Part shown: in pieces, positions 30,284-41,400 of the stretch
Position numbering within the stretch: position 1 is the first letter of the stretch
Layout: the number at the start of each line of letters is the position of its first letter
Source of the DNA: Dendrophyllia cribrosa
Taxonomy: Eukaryota; Cnidaria; Anthozoa; Scleractinia; Dendrophylliidae
Length of the DNA stretch: 64,000 nt
Assembly (NCBI GenBank): GCA_024195265.1
Contig: JAJLRJ010000010.1
Span: 22,348,784-22,412,783 of the forward strand
Direction: 5' to 3'
Notes under the pieces: model-generated
Database searches by the model: none
Seen by the model: the letters and a program-made list of their open reading frames with translations, nothing else
What the model was told of the DNA's origin: nothing
Translations under genes and position numbers: made by a program

Positions 30284-31987
30284 GGGACGGACCATTAGAT
30301 TTTTGAGGGGGAGGGGTTGGGCAAATACCAAAAAAAAATTCGAGCACGGCCTTGAACTGCAAAAAAAATATCGTGCAAAACAAAAACCCCAGAAAAAAAA
30401 ATTCCTGCAAAGCTTTATATTTTTAGAACAATATTTTATATCCAGGAGCAGATGGTCAGAACACAAATAAATCACACTGAAGTCGTTGTAGAATGTTAGC
30501 GACTTATGGGTGCTTGGGGAGGATCAAATGTTCTATCTTTTCATTGGCTTGTTTAGTTTAGCCAATAACAATGGTTTATTTTTAACCCGACGTAAGTTGT
30601 TTCTTTGTAGGCTTTTCAGCTGATTTCATAAGCATGTAAGATATTTTCTGACACAAGGAATGGCTCTTTTATAGTTGTACAGTGGCATTGTAGGTACATG
30701 TATATCTCAATGGATGAGAAATACTTTGTTTATGTGTTGTACAACAAGCTTGTAATTGCAGGGGCGGCGCTACCGGTGGGGCAGGTGGGGCATTTGCCCC
30801 ACCAACTTTCGACAGCTCAAAATGGCGGTGGGCGGAGATGAATAGTGTAGCAACATCCTTTGACCAGATGTGATGGCGGGGCGCTTTAATGCATTAGAGT
30901 TTGCAAAATAAATATTTCGTGAATTAATCAAAAGCCTACAATTTTAGCATCGGAGATATTGTGACTTTAGACTGGAGATTGGATATTGTGAACCAAGCAT
31001 TTCAATACCCCTTGCGTTACTCGGACGTCAGCTATCGGACTCCAGCTACCGACAAATCCATCAAACAAATCCATTAATGCTGTGAGTTAGCGCTCGGCCT
31101 CTGCCCTAAGAAGGCTCAAGACATATCTACGAACAACCTATGTCACAAGAAAGATTAAATCATTGCATTATCCAGACATTGCATTAACTGACAAATTGAA
31201 CATGGCTGATATTGGAAATCAGTTTCTTTCTGCCTCCAATGACAGAGAAAATCGCTTTGGAAAATTCGTTTCCAAAGCCATCCCATACTGAAAAGAATTA
31301 CAGAGAATATTCGAGTGACAGTCGAATTTACTTTGAACAAACAACCAAAATGGAGTTACACCCAAGTTTCAGAAAGTGTTTCGTGTAACTACATGTACTT
31401 TTCATGAGAATTAAACTGAACTCAAAGCTGGCCTTGGAAACTGTTTCTCCGGTCTCAGGAACGCTGGAAATAGCATTTCAGAGAGTTTTATTTCAAAAAT
31501 TCCCCGGGGGAGCATGCCCCCGGACCCCCCTAGAAGGTCGCGCCTTCGGCGCTCGGCACAGGAGATTCCCCCCACTAACATTATATTTCCGGCGCCGCCC
31601 CTGTAATTGTAAGATGGTTGGGTGTACTACGATGCGCTGTGGAAGCGACATCAACAGGGGGCTGGTGTAAAGAAAATTGTAGGGGCAGTTACAACACCAC
31701 GGCAGGCTTCATGCTATATCAAGCTGCTGTTACATCAGATCTGACTTGCTATAGTATTCCTGTCTCTAGTATGGCCTTTCTAGTATTCCTAACACGTGTA
31801 TGTGTCTGGCATTAAAACATATAGACTCGCAAAAAAAAAAAAAATCGTGCAAGCAAATCATGACAAAAAGAAAAATCCTGCACAGTCTCGAGCGTAGAAA
31901 AAAATATCCTGCACCAAAAAATTGCCCAACCCCCTCCCCCCCCACCCCCCCCCCCCCCCCCCCCTCAAAAATCTAATGGTCCGTCCC
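30284..31987. mobile_element. Harbinger-like non-autonomous transposon, TTA duplication
   Basis: Inverted ends GGGACGGACCATTAGATTTT and its complement at 31968-31987 are bracketed by TTA (30281-30283 and 31988-31990). Similarity continues inward through GGGGAGGGGTTGGGCAA. A 3-bp TWA-type target with GG ends is the PIF/Harbinger signature. Inside are A-rich subterminal repeats with TCGTGCA and CCTGCA, and a C-run of over 25 bp near 31937-31964. There is no transposase. An 845-bp second transposon is nested in it. Confidence 0.8.
30759..31603. mobile_element. 845-bp transposon with CAGGGGCGGCGC ends, nested
   Basis: Ends CAGGGGCGGCGC and GGCGCCGCCCCTG. TAATTG directly repeats on both sides (30753-30758, 31604-31609). 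If the ends are taken as GGGGCGG/CCGCCCC, the duplication reads as 10 bp with one mismatch, so the superfamily is open (hAT, IS3EU-like or other). Contains a second GGGGCAGGTGGGGCA stretch and CCCCGGACCCCC near the right end. No convincing ORF. Confidence 0.7.
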
Positions 31988-32063
31988 TTAGTATCCCATT
32001 ATCCTAGTAACTCAAATTTCCCATTCCAACCGGCAGTCAGATATCATGTGTAATTGTATCGTG

Positions 32064-32135
32064 GTTTCCGTAGTGTAGTGGTTAACACGTCCGCCTCACA
32101 CGCGGAAGGTCGCCAGTTCAATTCTGGCCGGAAAC
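32064..32135 (+). tRNA. tRNA-Val(CAC)
   Basis: All stems paired; anticodon loop CTCACAC, anticodon CAC, decoding GTG. One base near the D-arm is changed (GTTAACACG for GTTATCACG) outside the paired bases. Followed by ATTTTCTTTTAATTTTT. Lies 74 bp beyond the Harbinger-like element and 65 bp before the LINE insertion, so it is intact between two insertions. Confidence 0.9.
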
Positions 32136-32448
32136 ACGTGTCATATATTTTCTTTTAATTTTTAACTCGTTAATACATGCACACGAGTAAAACGAGTTAT
32201 TTTTTTTTATTTTTTTTTTTTTAATTTATTTATACAAAACATTTACGTAACAAGCAGATTTAAAAGGTTACAATACAAAGGAATACATGACAAGATGTTA
32301 CAACAATACACTACACTAGACATTCCGAGACTGGGTTGGCATTGGCGATTTCAATTTGTGTTTATAGTCTGAAGCTGCACTAATCATTTAGTAACTCTAT
32401 ATAGTAGTTAACAATATATTTTAAATTATATAATACTTATGTTTTATT

Positions 32449-32815
32449 TTACAGAGGGGATTTTTCTAGATGAAATCTACAGTTTAATTTAACTACAAAT
32501 TCCTCTAAAGATAGGTTTTTCTGTGCTAATTTTTGGGTATAGAGGTAATATTTAGCAAAGAGGAGAGTACAGTTTAAGTTATTGGTAATCAGGTCAGTCT
32601 TGGAGGTGGAGCTCGTGCCGAAGAGAATTTCCGTTGGGGATAAGGAGAAAGAGGTGCCATTTTCTTTGTTAAACCACTTAATAACTTCCAAGAAAAACTC
32701 TTTAGACCAGTGACAATTTGAAAAAGTGTGAATAATGGAATCATTTTCGCGACAGTAAATGCAAAGCATATCATTTTTAATACCAAATAAATGCAGTTCT
32801 CTTTTTGTAACAACT
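32449..32815 (-). pseudogene. LINE ORF2, C-terminal part (separated by the transposon)
   Basis: The last part of ORF2, carrying the zf-RVT motif (CIYC, H, C in the order C-x2-C-x7-H-x4-C) and ending at 32449. Its first codons up to the insertion continue the frame of 41800-38463 exactly: counting the ATT duplication once, the two parts sum to 3,705 bp, 1,235 codons with the stop. This exact fit proves the order of insertion. The part has no start of its own. Confidence 0.9.
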
Positions 32816-33143
32816 ATTCACGCCGGGAATTTATAATGAGATTCTGGCCACATATTTTGCCCACATTTTTTCTCGTCGCCATCTTGGCCGCGTATGAGGT
32901 CTGGGGCTGAGGCTGAGGTCAGAAAAAAAAGTGCCCCTGATGCAGTATGGATACCAGCTAGCGCGCCAGATTTCGAAGAATCTTGCAGAGCATTTCTTTA
33001 GCTTTATTTTGATACTAAACTTGTCGAATTTGAGCGATTTTTCGGTTGTTTCGTCGCTCGCAATTTCGAAGGTGTGATGGCGTCGTGGAGCAGAAGAAGA
33101 TTCTGAGGCAATTTTCAAAAGTTTTAAACGAAGAAACGGCAAG

Positions 33144-33338
33144 ATGCCGGGGAAGGAACAGAGTGTTTACGAATTGCCACATCGATTGGTAAGAAGTTGT
33201 CCGATTCAGAATTTTGATTTTTGTCGTCATTTTCTTATAATTCGAACTTTTCTAGCACTTATCTTGCTTAAATATCTTTGTTTTCCACCGCAGCGACGCT
33301 TACTTTTATCCTTGTAGGTCGTACCGGAGTATCGGTGA
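33144..33338 (+). other. Leader exon and short upstream frame of the transposon gene
   Basis: An ATG at 33144 opens a 15-codon stretch to a good donor (TTG, then GTAAGA at 33189). A plausible acceptor at 33317 (CTTGTAG) joins it to six more codons and then TGA at 33336-33338. That stop is in frame with the main ATG at 33351 and only four codons before it. Either it is an upstream ORF, or the gene once started at 33144 and a single substitution created the TGA. In the second case the ancestral protein had about 821 residues. Confidence 0.45.
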
Positions 33339-33350
33339 ATCGACGGTCTG

Positions 33351-36300
33351 ATGGCTCCGAGAAAAGGACAGAAGAATCGCTTTCCTTTGAATGCTTTTTT
33401 GGAAATAAAACGGAACCAGGATGTTATGCTTGTCCGGGCCCTTGCAGAGGACAAAACGTACGCAGCCAAGGCAAAGAAATTAAAGCGTCTCGAGGCAAAG
33501 GTAAATAAACCTTTTAGCGTTAGGATCAACTATCAAATTCTCTTAACATTGTTCTCACATTACCTTGCGCTCAGATAAGAGAAATCGCATTTCAATCAAA
33601 ACTTATATAAAATGCGTTTTACTTCTAATTAAGCCCATTTCAAGCAAACTCCTATCATTTTGTTTCTGTTAAGGCAATTGTCGTTTTAGTGAGTGCTAAC
33701 TTTGTATTATATTTGCAGGCAAAATCGATTAATGATAAAGAACATCAGACAATCCCACTCCTAGGAAAGGTCAGTTTCAATGTTTTTTTTCTCTGAGTAG
33801 GCTTTATAATAATTATTTATTCATGCGAGGCCAAAGATAATTTTGTTGGTCTTGATGAAATGATTTCTATAACAGATTTTGTCCTTATGTTGATAATAAA
33901 TTTATTGTTGAATTTAATCTATCTTTCCCTGAAAAACAATGCAACAGCTGTTTGTCAATTAGTGCACAGCTGATTTATAGTAGACAACTCTCCCCTACTT
34001 CCTTGAGTGCCAATGGAAAGATTGACTGCCCTAGCCGCAGTGCCCGATTGGTAATCAGTTCCTTATAATTATCATGAATTCATATCTGACTGTAAATTAT
34101 TTATATTCTGAGGAGAATTAAATTCTGCTCAGTTTGTAATAAAGTTATTTTATTACTTGTTTTGCAGAATAAGAGAAGTGAAGTTAGTGGTCGCCTGATA
34201 AATAGTAGGAAGCTTTCCCCAACTTCCTTGACTGAGAATGGGATAATTTCTGGTCCTAAGCGCAGTGCCAGAAGAAGGTGTCAAGAAACCATTAAGGTTG
34301 CCCAAGCACTCCATGGAGCAACTCCCACCAACATGCTACCTGCCTATGAAGGCATTGTTGCCTCCCTCAATGCAAATTGTTCAGTTCCAGAATTAACCAA
34401 TTTGGTTAAAAAATCCCCAAAATTTGCAGAGAAGGTTATACCAAAAGTTGTGAAGGATCAAATTGAAATTTTTGAGAAAAGTGATTCCAACTTTATAAGA
34501 AGTGTTAATGTTCTGTACCGCGGGGGAATTGCAAGTAAACAAAAATACACTGCAATCAGGTCATCACTCTCAATGTGTGCGAAAGAAACTGGGGTGGGGA
34601 GGAAACACATAGAGTTTATGAAAAAGATCCCGGTTCCTAGATTATTTAATTACCAGAAATTAATGAAGAGGGTCAACCAAATTTATATTGGTGATTTAAA
34701 TGATGTAAGAGAAATTCTGTGTCATGGCCTCAGTGAAGAAGACAAAGTAAATGGTAAGTTTAGGAACCTTCTTCAACTTTTGTTGAAAATGGCTCATTTT
34801 TATCTGTTTGTAAACAAATACAGAAAAGATAAGCTTGACTGGTTTGGGAAAGGAGAAGGTTCATTCAAAGTTGCTATTGGAGGAGATGGGGCACCATTTG
34901 GTAAGGATGACCAAGCCATAGCTTGGCTTGTTAGTTTTCTAAATTGCAGGAAGCGTGTCTGTAGTCCTGCAGAAAATTTTCTGTTCGGGGCAAATTGCTC
35001 TGAAGACTGTGAACCTGTTCGTAGATATGTAACCCTGTTGAAAGAAGAAATGACTGCCATTGAGGGACATTCTTATCCTATAGAAGTAGGTGGTAAACAG
35101 GTGATTGTTTCCTTTCAGTTTGAACTATTACCCAATGATATGAAGTACTTGGCTTTTCTTGGGGGTGAACTAACCATTTCTGCAACCTACTTTTCTCCTT
35201 TTGCAGATGTCAACAAGAGTGAAATCAACCAAACCCAAGGTACTTTTGGTCTAACACCTAATAACAAATGGAAACCTTGGAAATACAGTGAACGGTTAAA
35301 AGTAGCTGATGCAGTGGCAAAAAAGAAAGAACAACTAAGTAATTCAACATTAAGGCCCAGCACAAAACGAGAGAAAATCACATCTCTTATTTCCCAAAAA
35401 AAATCCAGGCAAGAATTTCCCCCTCTTATTGGTAAATTTATTGACAGGTCCAAAGCGGAGCCACTTCACTTGAAAAATAATGCTTGGCAACAATGGAATT
35501 CATCTGTGTTAAAGTATGCATTGTCACATAGCAGCCTTGGCACTTGTCAATCAATTTTTGATGTTCCTGTTCACAGCTGTTTTGGTAAGTATTATCAGTG
35601 CATAAGATTCATTGTGAAAGCGACACGGTTGGCAAAAAAGGTGAGAAAATGGTTTGCAGATGGAAGAGATAAAAATAAAGACCTGGACTATCGATTTACA
35701 GGTAAGGAGTCTCGTCTCTTCTGTCACAACTTCATGTCAATTGTTCGGAACCTAAAGATGGACTCTGACCAACAGCCACACACATTTCAGTTACAGGTTT
35801 TTGCATTCACAGCAATTAATCTGAGAGGTGCAGTTTCTCTTTTTAGCAGGGTTTCTCTGTCGAATGAACAGGTTCAGAGCCTTCAGCAGTTTTGTTCTAA
35901 CTACTTCAGAGCTACAGCACTCTTTCTGAGCAGTACACCAACCACCTGGAAAATTGGCCACATTGTCCCAATTCATGCTAAACTAATTCAGCAAAAGCTG
36001 GGAATGGGACTGGGCATAAACACCATGGAGGGAAGGGAGGCCAAGCATGTCACTTTGGCCAAATTTACTCATAATACTCAGTTCAGTAACAGGTGGGCTC
36101 AAGTTTTCAAGCACGAATATGTCTCATTGTTTTGGTTACGGGAGAACGGGTGTGATGAGATTGTACACAAGGAAACGACGGGGCTGTATGTGCCAAAAAG
36201 GTGTTCCACATCACAGTTTTGCTATTGTGGGGAACCTAAAGAAGTTGCTGAAATGCAATGCACTTTCTGTTCTGACCCACTGAGGGGCATACTGTCTCAA

Positions 36301-36354
36301 TGTGTAGTGGAAGGGAAAATAACAAATGCAGCTAAAGAAGTGTTGAATCGTTAA
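33351..36354 (+). CDS. Putative DDE transposase of the 5.6-kb transposon, three coding exons
   Basis: Coding exons 33351-33500, 33719-33769 and 34168-36354, with introns GTAAAT...TTGCAG and GTCAGT...TTGCAG, all phase 0; 795 residues. The start follows an in-frame stop. Features in the spliced protein: a basic N terminus (1-110), then IGGDGAPFG with D307, LPNDMKYLAFLGGE with D391, a long helical insertion including EPLHLKNN (about 499-506), then INTMEGREAKH with E688, and a C-terminal cysteine cluster (CYC about 752-754; CTFC about 765-768). A D-D-E triad split by about 300 residues is known for transposases with an insertion domain (hAT, KDZ, CMC/RAG1-like). Assignment of the triad is my inference. 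Polyadenylation signal AATAAA is near 36606. The gene has no internal stops, so it may be young. Confidence 0.75.
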
Positions 36355-37276
36355 ATCAATGTATTTATTCATTTATTTACTCCAAGTTTTCAATTATCTG
36401 ATTTTTGTATTTAAAAAATGCTGATGATGGGAAATGCATTTTTAATATACTATGAGAAGCTACACATATACCAAGTATACAACATATTATTGGCAATAAT
36501 TCAGAAGAAATGATTACATAATATATACATATTTTTCATAAAAAAAAAAAAAATTAGCTGCAAAGAGAAGAGTTTTAATATTATTATAATTGATCAATGC
36601 TAATAATAAAGTGTATCCAAATGGGTAGCTTCTGGCCCTACATGTATTACCCACCTGGGGGAAAGGAACTACTGTAAGCAAGCAAATGGGTAGCTTTGAT
36701 CTCATTTTATGACAAAATAAAGATTCAAAATTTAATTATGAATTACATGATCACCAATATGTCCTGTAAAGTGTAATATATTTCACCTTTTGGAACACTT
36801 TAACTACCTCAAATAATTTTGAAAATATTTTATTGTACTTGATGATGGCCATGATTTAGAATCTGTTTACATGGAAGGGTGCCCCTCCTAAGTTAAAAAA
36901 AAAAGGATTTAGAGAAGACTCAATTTGACTGTTTACATGCAATAAGATATGTTAACAGACAGGCTGAACAAAGCAAGCAAACAAACAGAAAGGAAAAGCA
37001 GTAGAACCTGCGATACCCTTCTATGTGAATAACCCTTTTTGAAGGGTCACCCTTCCTCCATGTAAATATATATTTCAAGAAGCACAAATAGGCTTTTTCT
37101 AAGTTTAATATGAAAATATAAGGTCAATCAAATTGATACTGAAAAATGTAATTAATAAAATGTAATGCTAATACAAATTATATAATATTTTATGACCAGT
37201 CAATCAAATTTATTTTCGAGTATCTATCAATAAAATGACTTAAAATATTACTGTTCACCTATTTTTATGTGTAATA
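36355..37276. other. Non-coding part of the transposon between its two genes
   Basis: AT-rich, with AATAAA signals near 36606 and 36716, and no ORF worth noting. This is the shared 3' region of two convergent genes. Confidence 0.5.
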
Positions 37277-37547
37277 CAGTCAACCCCTATTAAGACCACA
37301 GATTAAGCTGCCACCCCCTATTACGGTAAAGCAACCACCTCTATTAACCTTTTGGCTATCCCCGGGTTGGTGGTCCCTCCGGGGGTTCGAACCAACAACC
37401 ACCCACTCTGTAGTCTGGTGGTTTCCCAACTGGGCTAACCAGGCAGCAGTTATGCGTTTACCATGATTGTACTAATTTTTGACAAAACCCTATTAAAAGG
37501 CCACTTGCCATTTTCTCGCGGGTGCCTGCTTAGTAGGGATTTGACTG
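37277..37547. mobile_element. 271-bp Tc1/mariner-type MITE inside the transposon
   Basis: Ends CAGTCAACCCCTATTAAGA and, reversed, CAGTCAAATCCCTACTAAGC, flanked by TA on both sides (37275-37276, 37548-37549), as for Tc1/mariner/pogo relatives. It contains a reverse-strand tRNA-like segment. Its right part was later caught in a tandem duplication. Confidence 0.65.
37364..37450 (-). repeat. tRNA-like (SINE head) segment
   Basis: On the reverse strand TGGTTAGCCCAGTTGG resembles box A and GGTTCGAACCC is a perfect box B, 35-40 bp apart. The predicted acceptor and anticodon arms are poor, so it is more likely a tRNA-derived repeat or tRNA pseudogene than a gene. Confidence 0.45.
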
Positions 37548-37853
37548 TAGTTTGTACCTTACACATGCTGAGGCCAGCCATGTTCATTCCATAAGCCATA
37601 GTAAAAGTCAAATGTCATGAGTTCCTTCTTAAAACAATATTTCATGCCAAATTGTTTACCTGCATCAACAAAACCCTATTAAAAGGCCACTTGCAATTTT
37701 CTCGCGGGTGCCTGCTTAGTAGGGATTTGACTGTAGTTTGTACCTTACACATGCTGAGGCCAGCCATGTTCATTCCATAAGCCATAGTAAAAGTCAAATG
37801 TCATGAGTTCCTTCTTAAAACAATATTTCATGCCAAATTGTTTACCTGCATCA
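37482..37853. repeat. 186-bp tandem duplication at the 3' end of the reverse gene
   Basis: 37482-37667 and 37668-37853 are nearly identical. The unit contains the MITE's right end and the last 36 codons or so of the reverse-strand gene with its stop. The upstream copy (37668-37853) is the one joined to the gene; the other is a non-coding duplicate. Confidence 0.9.
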
Positions 37854-38368
37854 ACAATAGCCTCCACCCGCTTTCCTCCTTTTACTTCCCTTTTCAAAAA
37901 GCTTTCTTTAGTCAAACTCTGATCAGTCAAATCAGAAAACACTTTTCTGACTTTATTATAAGAAGTGAAGGCAAATACACAGTTCCTTTGTGTTTTTACA
38001 GTAATCACTCCAAAGTTAGTCCTGGAAACAGTTGCTTCTAAAATACCAAAAAGCTCTGAAGTAAGTTTGTCCTCCAAAATCACCTGCCAAGGGTGTTTAA
38101 CAGAACATCTAGGCGACATTCGTCGTTGGAACTGTTGCAACCAGCCGATCGCCTGCCTTTGTAGCATTGGGTAGAAATCTCCGACCTTATGTTTGAATCC
38201 ACCTCGTGTCTCGAAGTGACGCATTGATATTGGCCGCAATACAGATCGCAATTCTTCCAAGGCACTTCGCACTCTCTGTCTGTCAACTCCATCGTTTGCA
38301 AGCTCTTCTTCAGCAGTAACTAGAGCGCCTCGAACTGTATTTAAAAATGCACCACTTGCGTCCGCCAT
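37745..38368 (-). CDS. Second gene of the 5.6-kb transposon, function unknown
   Basis: A 207-residue protein starting at MADASGAFLN (38368), whose ATG has a good context (AAAATGGCGG); an upstream in-frame start at 38401 would add 11 residues. No introns are visible. The N-terminal half is helical and charged (EEELANDGVDRQRVRSALEE), followed by RQAIGWLQQFQRR, then a mixed C-terminal half ending in FYYGLWNEHGWPQHV. I see no signal peptide, membrane segment or zinc motif and do not recognise it. It is transcribed toward the transposase gene from the other end of the element, starting 94 bp inside the terminus. Two-gene DNA transposons often encode a DNA-binding helper; that role is only a guess here. 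Confidence 0.65.
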   Translation of the reverse strand: MADASGAFLNTVRGALVTAEEELANDGVDRQRVRSALEELRSVLRPISMRHFETRGGFKHKVGDFYPMLQRQAIGWLQQFQRRMSPRCSVKHPWQVILEDKLTSELFGILEATVSRTNFGVITVKTQRNCVFAFTSYNKVRKVFSDLTDQSLTKESFLKREVKGGKRVEAIVDAGKQFGMKYCFKKELMTFDFYYGLWNEHGWPQHV

Positions 38369-38462
38369 TTTGTTTAGTCTTGGGAGCCTGGTTGGGGTCA
38401 ACCGCTGACGGTTTACCTGCGCCGGTCATCTGGCCGCTTTTACTAAAAAAAATCCCGGCGTG

Positions 38463-41400
38463 ATTCTGTGCAAAAGTTTGAAGTAAAATTCTCTCAGCTT
38501 GTTTTCTCTAGAAATATATTTTACACGACTAAAAAAAGAGTCAATCCGCACCATGTCTGGCTGTAAATCTCTCTCCCACTTTACGCTTGCCTTCAATACT
38601 TGCTTGTCCTTATTTATCAAAAGCCAGTAGTAATCCCTGTTTTTTAATTTAAGTAAATTTATGGTAGTATCCCGAGACAGCTGAAACTCATATTCTGAAA
38701 GAAGAATAGTTTTATCTAGGCATTTTATCCTTGCCTTAATAATGAGGGTCTGAGGTATTGCAGATACAACTTGCATGTATGTTAGGAAATTACAACTGAG
38801 TTTGTATTTTCGGATGAACTCAGCGTAAGGGAGAATTTTTCCATCCGCCTTCAACAGATCGTGGATAAAAATAATATTACTACTGAACCAGCTCCGATAA
38901 AAGATAGTTTGACTGTTAATTCGAATTTCTTTGTTATTATATAGAATCAATTCCTGATCGGATTCTGGATTATAAGATGCTTTAAGTTCAGAGAAATATA
39001 GTAAGATCTGCTTGTAGAAGTTCGGGAATTTTGCCTGCTCGAGGAACTTTTCATCATAGTTACAGTGCAACAGGAATTTTAAGCCACCATATTTATCAAA
39101 ATAATAGTTTGGTATAACCTTCCAGGATTCACTGCCCATTTGGTCGTTTATTAAAAATCTCGAGATCCATGCCAATTTGAGTGATTTGGACATAGTTTCT
39201 ATGCTAGGCGCACGTAGACCTCCATTGTCGTAGTCTTGAAACATGACTTTACGATTGATTTTGTCTTTCTTGTTTTTCCATATAAATTTAAATATCAAAG
39301 AATTAACATCTTGAATGCATTTTTTAGGGATATCAAGAATCGAAGTAGAATGAACCAGCTGCGAAATGCCAAGGCTTTTAGTTATAAGACATCTTCCAAA
39401 TAGTGTAAGGTTTCGGGACTGCCAGATGCCATGAATAGTATCTATTTTTTGAATTTTTTCTTTAAAATTGTATTGGTCATTTTTTTTTTCATCATAGGAT
39501 ATAAATATCCCTAAGGCTCTTATCGGCTCTTTTGGCCATTTGAATCCGAAAGGTGTTTCTTTGCAATACCTCCAGGGTCCCAACCACATTGCTTTTGTTT
39601 TTGATGGATTTAGTCGCAAACCTGATAGGTCACCGAAGTCATTCAATCGTACAATAGCTCTTTGCACGGTGTTCGTGTCCTTGCAAAAGAGAGTGGTATC
39701 ATCAGCGAATTGGCCTATTTTAAATTCTTTCCGAAAGATAGTTATACCATGTATTTCCTTGTCTTGTCTAATCTTACAAGCTAGTAACTCAACTGCAAGA
39801 ATGAATAAATAGGGGGACAAAGGGCAGCCTTGCCTCACTCCTCTTGATAGCTTAAAGTAGTTGGTACAAAAGCCGTTGTTTAAAACTGCACTTTCTGAAT
39901 TTTTGTAAAGAGTGGTTATCCATCGTTTGATATTATCACCAAAATTAAATACCGTAATTGTCTTCTGGATGAAATCCCATTCAATAGTGTCAAACGCTTT
40001 ACGAAAATCAAGTTGCAGAAGTAACCCCGGAATGTTTTGAAGTTTTGTTTGCTCAAGAATATCATTTATCTGCCTGACATTTTGACCTATGTACCTCCCT
40101 TTTATGAAACCTGTTTGATCTGGATTAATTAAGAGCGTCAAAACTTTTTCTATTCTCCTGGCTACAATTTTGGACGCAATTTTGTAGTCCATATTAAGTA
40201 AAGTTATCGGTCGCCAGTTTGCGAGATCAGCTAGGTCTGAATCTTCCTTTGGGACTAGAGTAACTACACCGCGCTTTTGAGAGATTGACATTTCGCCTTC
40301 TTTAAATGCTGCGTTGAAACAATCGACTAAGTCTTGTCCCAACAAGTCAAAGAAACAGTTATAGAACTCCCAGGTAAATCCGTCATCTCCGGGAGATTTT
40401 CCACTTGCGAACGTCCGCAAAACATCACTACATTCCTTAAGAGTGATTTCTCCCAGTTCGTCTTGTTCCGTATTTTGGAGTTTCGGTATTTCAAGATTTC
40501 TGACAAAATTTTCAAATAATCTGCTTTTATCCTCTACATGGTTTGACGTATATAAATCTCTATAAAAATTTTCAATTTCCAATAATATGTCTTCTTCTTT
40601 GGAAATGTTATCTCCATCTGGCCGTTTCAGTTCTTTAATTACTTTTCGGTTATAGTTTCGCTTTTCTAGATTAAAGAAATATTTTGTTGGTTTTTCACCT
40701 TGCTCAGTCCATCTAGCTTTAGAACGAAGAATTGAACCTTTTCCCTTGTTTTCATACAAGAAATGAAGTTCCTGTTTTAATCGAGTATATTCCCGTTGCT
40801 GAGTTTCGCTTGTATCATCTACATCGACATTTTGAGAGAGGAGATTGTCGAGCTCCTCTAATCGGTCCCCTAGGTCTTGTTCCTTTATACGAAGCTTTTT
40901 TTGTTTGTTTTTGGAATAAGGGATTGTAAGCGCTCTTATTTCCATTTTGATAAGTTCCCACTTTAACCTTTTGTCTTCCACATCCGAGTATTTATTTATT
41001 ATGTTAGGATAATTTTCTTTTATAAGTTTTTTATATTCTTCATCTTCTACAAGAGAATTATTGAATTTCCATAGACCCGGTCCGCGTCTTTTTTTCGTAA
41101 CAGTCAAACTAAGTTTTACTGCTTTGTGATCAGGAGCAATAGAGACTTTTGTACCTATGTGAGACACACATTTGATTAAGGATTGAGCAATAAGAAAGAA
41201 ATCGATTCGCGAGCTGAGATTGAGTGCCTTGGACTCATAAGTGAAACTCAGTTTGCTCGGATTTTGTTTTCTATAGATGTCAACAAGCTCAAGTTCTCTC
41301 ATCATTGATATAAGATTGTTTCGATAAGTATGTGGCTTCCACGCCGCGCCACCTATTTTGTCAATGGCATAAAGAACAACATTCCAGTCACCTCCTATAA

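Larger units (their letters stand above)
32819..38462 (+). mobile_element. Unrecognised 5.6-kb DNA transposon with CACGCCGGGA ends
   Basis: Left end CACGCCGGGAATTTATAATG; right end reversed CACGCCGGGATTTTTTTTAG, that is 10 identical bp plus weaker matches. ATT at 32816-32818 is duplicated at 38463-38465. Removing the element and one ATT restores the LINE reading frame. It carries a spliced forward gene (33351-36354) and a convergent reverse gene (37745-38368), separated by about 1.4 kb of non-coding sequence. CAC ends and a 3-bp duplication point toward CACTA/CMC-like groups, but the protein does not look like an EnSpm transposase to me. I do not recognise the family. Confidence 0.88.

Noticed and set aside
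31935..31964. Functional poly-C or G-quadruplex element
   Set aside because: The run lies in the terminal repeat of a non-autonomous transposon and probably grew by slippage or is an assembly uncertainty; nothing links it to a function.
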